Below, one piece after another: positions 58,518-64,000 of a stretch of 64,000 nt of DNA. The translations under genes were made by a program, and so were the position numbers. The stretch is from contig DF237126.1 in assembly GCA_000708835.1 (NCBI GenBank), positions 97,352 through 161,351 on the forward strand, in the 5' to 3' direction. How positions within the stretch are numbered: the first letter of the stretch is position 1; each line of letters starts with the position of its first letter. The notes under the pieces were generated by a model that saw only the letters and a program-made list of their open reading frames with translations, was not told the origin of the DNA and did no database searches. The stretch is from Klebsormidium nitens (taxonomy: Eukaryota > Streptophyta > Klebsormidiophyceae > Klebsormidiales > Klebsormidiaceae).

Positions 58518-60757
58518 TGAAATGTGTACGCAAAGACGAGAGCTTGAGCCTCTTCAGTGGAGTTTGGTTTCTTGCGAGAACAGAACGGCCGCAGAGCCAG
58601 GATGAGTCGATGACGCCCTGCGTGCCTTCATTCTGAAAGCTTCTTCAACGCAATGCAATTTGCGAGGAAGAAATAACGGTGATGAAACGCCGTCGTTTTG
58701 TTGCTGCAGGCCGCGCAGAGTTTAGGGGCCGAGCTGACAGGCTGGCCGCTTGACTTCACCGCACCGTTTGAGTACATGTTCCATTCACTGAGGTGGGCCG
58801 CGCCGAACACTTGAGCCCGCTCTTTGGGTCGAATTGTGCCCACTTCATTGCACACAAAGTGGGGAACCAACTTTCTGTCGACTTAGGCATTCAAAGTCTT
58901 CGGGTTCGTGTGGTGATTGCTGCCGGAAGATCTGCCCGCGACTTGGAAGCGCACAGAGGTCTTTCCCTGTCTGCGAATCGCCAATTTCTTACGGTCTCGA
59001 TATGCCCCACAAACCCGCGTTGCGTGTTTGCAGCGGCATCCCTGTCGCTTCGATTTGGAAAGACGGGGGGCATCAACCAAGCGGGAAAGCCGTCTTTGAG
59101 GCACGAAAAAAGAAGGTCATGTAAATACTGCGCAGCGCTCAAGGTATGCCATAGATTTGGACAAGCCACCTGTACATGTTCTTACAGATTAAAAGCTAGC
59201 ACTTGCCACGATTCGCCGGCCACATCGAGGCCTCAAATTCACCAACAAGATGCGCGCACTGATCAGATTGATTGAGCTCACGGAACCTGCAGCCCGCAGT
59301 TATGCAGATACCTTGCAGGCACTTAAAGTGCATTAAAGTGCAATTCGTTCATGTGCATCACCATGCCGGCCATGGGCTGGCCGGATTTCGGTAATGATGG
59401 CGGCATGGCGGAATATGTATTCTTGTGCTTTGCTCAGATCCCAAAATCTAATTAAGCAGAAATCTGTGTATATACATTGCACCTGTATGCTGCGCATAAG
59501 CGCACTGACATAGTAGAATGCAAATGCAAGTAGACGTAGTTATCGTTACATGGTATCATGGAGATCTTTAATTGTCGACTTGCATGACGCGACCGAGACG
59601 CGAGGCTGCAATTAAGCCGGGTAATGCATGGCGTAGTGCAACCGGCCCGCGCGACCAGGCGGCAGCTCAATCATGTGATCGGATCGAGTAACATGAGACA
59701 CATGACGGTATAATGCATTCACGATCCGGCGATCCGGCCTGAGCCGCCGCGTCGGACCTTCATTGGCGGGAAGAAAGTGCGGCATGCAGAACATGGCGTA
59801 CATCTGTCTAACTGATATGTACACCAACTTGTGCGGCAAACGGCTCAGTGACAGAACGAAAACACTAGGCTGCAGCTCTTTGGTTTCCAAGCGCAGATTG
59901 AAAATCGGGCAAAGGATTGTTTATGTGCACTGGCCGTACGTTACACAAGAATGACCTGGATGCGTGTTCCTATTCCCTATATCCAACAATTGTCTCCACT
60001 CAGGAGCGAGCCAGTGCTATATTGCACATTCCGATCACCGATTTTGCAGTTTTGTTAGGGTATGCACTTTCTCGCGATCCCGCTATGGTACAACTGTACA
60101 CGGTATCATAGAACCTTTTGCGCCTACACCACTGGGCCGCATGACATCCACTTGGCAACCCGGCCCAAGGGGGAATTCTGCGCTCTTTGCGCGTTGCTCG
60201 ATAGGTCCACCGTTCTCATGCGTTTGTACCAAGCGTGCAGAACCTTGCCTAGGTTACCAGACGGCTCCCACGTGTCGCACCCAGAGCCATCCATGTTCCA
60301 AAAAGCCTGCGTCAAGTCCTGCGAGCGAAAACCCCTCGCTCAGAGCCAAGGTAAAATGCAATCTCAAGCGTTCAGAGTGTGTGCAGGAACCTGTTCTAGA
60401 CTGCATACAAAGAGTCATCGGGTACATTCACAGTCACAGACTCGGTGCCTGATGAAGACAACAATCTATCCGTTGAAAGTATCCTTTGGCCTCGCAACAC
60501 ATAAGATACGTGAGGAACCAGACTTGCGAGGGGAAGACCAGGAAAGCTCCTTCATAAGTACATGCTATAGCAGTCAACGATGCAGTCTGCAATCTGCTAT
60601 TCCCAACAAACGCCCATCGACCATGGAGCAAGGAGCTTTCCAATTCAGAACAATCGACCACATTTGTACCATTACAAGAACCGAGTCTGGCTTTCGAGCC
60701 AATCCGTCTCTTCCTGATTGCGCAACCGTTGAGTGACGTTCTCAGAAGTCGGCTTAC
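58518..60757. other. Region without a resolved gene
   Basis: 58731-58815 (+) can serve as an alternative terminal exon of the TRIC-like gene: acceptor TGCTGCAG, frame starting AAQSLGAELTGWPLDF, stop at 58813-58815. Farther right I would expect the 3' exons of the minus-strand gene at 60758-63204 but cannot identify them. The frame at 58793-59275 (+) is judged to be chance. Around 59350-59420 there are GCCGGCC/ATGCCGG palindromic words. Confidence 0.4.
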
Positions 60758-63204
60758 CTTCCGGGCGACAAAGGTCTCCATCGCTTTCCGAGCAGCAGCG
60801 ACATCGGGGGGCGTCTGCAGCAGGTTGAGGCGGGCCAGGTGGCAGAGCGCCGTAAGCAGGAAGCGGCCGGAGGGGGCGTCGTCTTTTTGCTGCGCAGACT
60901 GCTCCAACTCCACAAATAGCTCCAAGTCCGCCTTCGCCTGCAGAGCAGTAACGCGCGTCAGCAGTGGTGGGAGTTTGTTTTGCGAAGGCAGTAAACTTCA
61001 AGACAGAGTAAAGAGTTCAGCAAGAGATGGAAACCGTTTGAACGAAGGATTGGGGACGGATGTAACAGGCAAATGCCACGAACTTGAGAAATATAATCTA
61101 ACCAAACCGAACAGTCAGTTTCCGAGCAGACTCGTTGAAACGGCACTTGGCGCCTGCCTGCATCAGTCTGAAGGAGCCTTTCTGAGCACAGCATATGGCA
61201 GAGGCAACGTCAGTCTGGCGAGAGGTCAACTTCAACCGCAAAACTGTTTGGCAAACGATTTTCCATAATCAGAACCGTCTTCCCCGACCTTCACATGACC
61301 CGACTGCCGGCGAACGGCTCACCTCCCGGGTCTGTCCCAGAGCCCGCCACGTGAGGCCCCGGAAAAAGTAGACCGCCCTTCGCTCCTGCAACGTTTCCAG
61401 CTCAAGCTCGGGCCGATGCAGCAAAACAGGGCCCGCCACTTTCGGGTCCGCTTCCTTTATCAACCCTAACACATCCTTCGTTTGCGTGCACAACTGATCG
61501 ACACACAAGCTCTGCAGTGACCCCACCCCCCCCGAAGGTTTTGGCACCGTCAATCCGTCCCTAGTTGCCTCCGAAAGGTCCCTGAGAGCGAGTTTCAAAG
61601 CCCGGTCCCGGTAACCAACGTCGTCGAAGATCGGCTCCTGGGGTCGCACGCCTAGTTCTTCCTCGATCAGAAAAACCACGATGCGCTTCTCGTCGTCTTC
61701 GGTGTAGTGCTTCTTGCGCGCGATCTCGATGAAGCACGCCGCCCGGAAGAGCAGGAACTTCCAGCGGCGGCGCTTGATGAGCTCCGGAAGGGTGGCGGCG
61801 TCGCGGCACCGCTCGTGGCAGCGAGTCCACAGGGGGAGCGCGCCGCGGCACACCTGGGAAGAGTTGGAATCATGGGCGAATGATATCTTTGTGAACCTCT
61901 TTTGAAATTGTGGAGACTTCAGATTGCTTTGAAGGTTTTGGAGTGCCTCAGAATCATTTTGAGAAGCAGCGCGTTCACCGGGGAGTGTGCCGGGCCTCAC
62001 CAGAGAACGTGCAGGCCAAGGTCAGGAACTTGAGCTTCTTTGAAACTGGAAAGGGTTACGAACAGTTCAGGGTTCTTTCAAGGTATTGACCAGTGGCTGC
62101 GACCTGTGTGACGGGCAGCGGGTCAAAAGGGGAAGCGTAGGACTGTTGAGGGACTTGAATTACTTCAAGGCTATCCAAGTTCGAGGTTTTTCAACATCGA
62201 CTTTACAGAGGGGCACGGGCTGACATGGGGAGCACGCAAGGGCAATTCCTCAAAAGAAGGGTGAGACTAGCTGGGAGCTTTACGAAATCAAGATGGCATG
62301 TGTCTGCAAATCTTGAGCATTCTGAGGATATCGGAAAATTGACAGACAACTTTGACAGACCCATGGAATCACTTAGGAAAAGCCTGGGCGCTATTCTGTC
62401 AGATTGGGTACTCGATGGGACTATTCGAAACCGTCATAGAACCAGCCAAACGCTCTTGAGCAATTTGAGCATAATAGGATGGATGGATGGCCGATCTTGA
62501 TTATGCGACACAGAGTTTGAACACCTTGCGCGCTACACATCAGCATGAGAGAGGAAGAAGCTCATAGAAACATAGAGGTTCAAAAGAGTCGACAGCACGC
62601 AGGGCCATCGAGATCCGACACCGAGGCATACCTGAAAGCTCATGAATTGCACCCCCATCACGACCAGCAGCAGCAGAATGCGGCTCCGGATGTCCCGCTC
62701 GTGCGCCGGCCCCGACAAACTCGTCCCAGGGGGGTCCAGGAACAGCGCCGACCGGTTCACATCATGCACCGACCTCCTCGAGAAGCACGTGCACACGTTC
62801 ACAATGTCCTCGTCATTGAGGACCGCACACGCGTAAACCTCGAACGCTCCGTTCACCGCCTCCGCGCGCTTGCGAGACGCACTGCGGCCCCCGTCGTCCA
62901 GGGGAATGCTGACGTCATCCTGGCTGGAGTAGACGCGCTGTGCATTCTCGGCCCAGCGGAGGGACTCGGCGAGCGAGGAGCGCGAGATGGCGAGGCCCTT
63001 GCTGGCGATGAGCGCCTGGGGGTTGGACAGGTGCTTGCGCCGCAGGTCCACAAATAGGGGGGGTGGCAGGAGTGCCTCTTCGGAGAGTTCCTTGAGCTGC
63101 CGGATGATGTTGGATTTTGACAACTTTGGCCAGGTGTCCGGTTCGTCCGGGTTCGTGCGGGAGGGGAAGCGCGCGAGGAAGGTGAGGACGCGCCGCCAGC
63201 ACAT
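60758..63204 (-). CDS. Uncharacterised protein with TPR-like segment, 3' end unresolved
   Basis: Three exons fit in phase 0: 62632-63204, 61323-61853 and 60758-60937, at least 428 residues. An in-frame stop lies just upstream of the ATG, which supports this start. Residues 1-170 are mostly polar with a basic N-terminus (MCWRRVLTFLARFPSR). A hydrophobic stretch, ILLLLVVMGVQFMSF, ends exon 1 and could be a membrane segment. Exon 2 is Cys- and Arg-rich at first (VCRGALPLWTRCHERCRDA), then helical (FRAACFIEIARKKHYTEDDE). AVYFFRGLTWRALGQTREAKADLELFVELE, at the exon 2-3 junction, resembles a TPR repeat and a second helical pair follows. If the donor at 60757 is not used the frame runs on to a stop at 60434 with unconvincing sequence, so I prefer further, unseen 3' exons. 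No family is recognised. Confidence 0.6.
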
Positions 63205-64000
63205 CGTGCTGTCCGACTAGCTCCCAGGGGCTACAAGAAGCAGGGGTTGGCTAAAATGAGTAGATATGACGAACTGGAACGCTTATCAACTCATTGCCTT
63301 GCGCTCTGTCTCTTCTTCCGCAGCAGTTCAGAAGCATTCGCCCCACCCTAATGATTATGATGAACACTTCCAAAATTGTGATTGATGATCAGAGGCAGGC
63401 TATTTATTGGCTTATCTGAGAACTTCACCGAGCCTCTTTTCAGTGTCCTCAAAGGCCTGCATTCTTGGCTCAAAACCTTCCGAAAGGTTTCCTGAGCGCC
63501 GTGCGTTGACCTTAATCGAGTTTTATTGCACCAGGGAATGAGAAGGTGGTCGTGCAAGTAAATATGCAACATGCAGTCCCACAGCCTTTGGTGCCCACCT
63601 CGGAGATGATAGGTTTCCCTCAAATTCTGAGCTGCTTCCCGACCTGTCAATCAGGCGCAGCCATGTTGCATCATGCGCTCCTTTCTGAACCTGCAAGCGC
63701 CCCCTCAAGCGCCCTGGCAAACTCACGTCAAGGTGGACTGTTTTGCAACTTTTGGACTTCAGCTTGCGATTCACCGTGCGCACATGGTGCATGATGCAGC
63801 CTCACATAAGTACCCATGCAGAAGCATCCTCAATGTTTGGCCGGTGTCAAAATTTGTCAATTGCTTTCAAGCGACCAGTAAGGTAAAAGCACCAATTCTC
63901 GGACACCTAAGCGCGTTCAGGGTAAAATCAGGTCAAATGATGGTCAAATTTTGAGCTTGCTACATTGGGGCTATCTGCCACATAAAATCTGGCTCAAAAC
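63205..64000. other. No gene recognised (right edge)
   Basis: This is the 5' flank of the minus-strand gene at 63204. No frame here carries recognisable protein sequence, and the frames at 63348-63954 overlap on opposite strands. Exons of a gene to the right of the window could be present unrecognised. Confidence 0.5.

Noticed and set aside
58793-59275. 160-codon plus-strand frame
   Set aside because: Composition is unlike a folded protein, it overlaps opposite-strand frames, and it has no start context or homology that I recognise.
1-64000. CRISPR array, prokaryotic operons or prophage
   Set aside because: The intron-rich gene structure is eukaryotic, and no array of regularly spaced identical repeats with unique spacers is present.

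Overview
The window is eukaryotic nuclear DNA. Genes are built from many short exons joined by GT-AG introns, with chloroplast- or secretory-type leaders and no operon structure. The gene set (SERRATE, CASTOR/POLLUX channel, DRE2, a DUF2854 plastid protein, a trigger-factor-like isomerase, an EamA transporter, a TRIC-like channel) is that of the green-plant lineage. The gene density, short introns and mixed repeats fit a streptophyte (charophyte) alga such as Klebsormidium better than a flowering plant; that assignment is inference. Gene models were built by hand: I looked for exons with recognisable protein sequence and required matching splice sites and reading phase.

Layout. 1-2555: no gene seen. 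2556-6270 (+): plastid-type EamA/DMT transporter with a long C-terminal extension. 7544-8599 (-): secreted potato-inhibitor-I-type protease inhibitor. 9821-13621 (-): P-loop NTPase-like protein with degenerate nucleotide-binding motifs. 13622-16232: no gene seen. 16233-23387 (-): SERRATE, 16 exons. It sits head-to-head with DRE2/anamorsin at 23868-27352 (+). 28610-32005 (+): plastid DUF2854 protein. 33144-39994 (-): complete 14-exon CASTOR/POLLUX ion channel. 41488-49056 (-): a lineage-specific, transposase-like locus with a zinc ribbon, a putative D-D-E catalytic core, proline-rich tandem-repeat exons and a Cys-rich tail, set among GC-rich hairpins and repeats. 51020-55661 (-): trigger-factor-like PPIase, head-to-head with a TRIC-like channel at 56155-58517 (+). 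60758-63204 (-): uncharacterised protein with a TPR-like helical segment, 3' end unresolved. 63205-64000: nothing supported.

The genes do not form one pathway. They cover RNA processing (SERRATE), cytosolic Fe-S assembly (DRE2), intracellular cation flux (CASTOR/POLLUX, TRIC-like), plastid functions (DMT transporter, DUF2854, PPIase) and secreted protease control. The least explained part is 40.7-50.0 kb: the transposase-like locus, its frame-breaking coding minisatellite, and the hairpin sequences on both sides.
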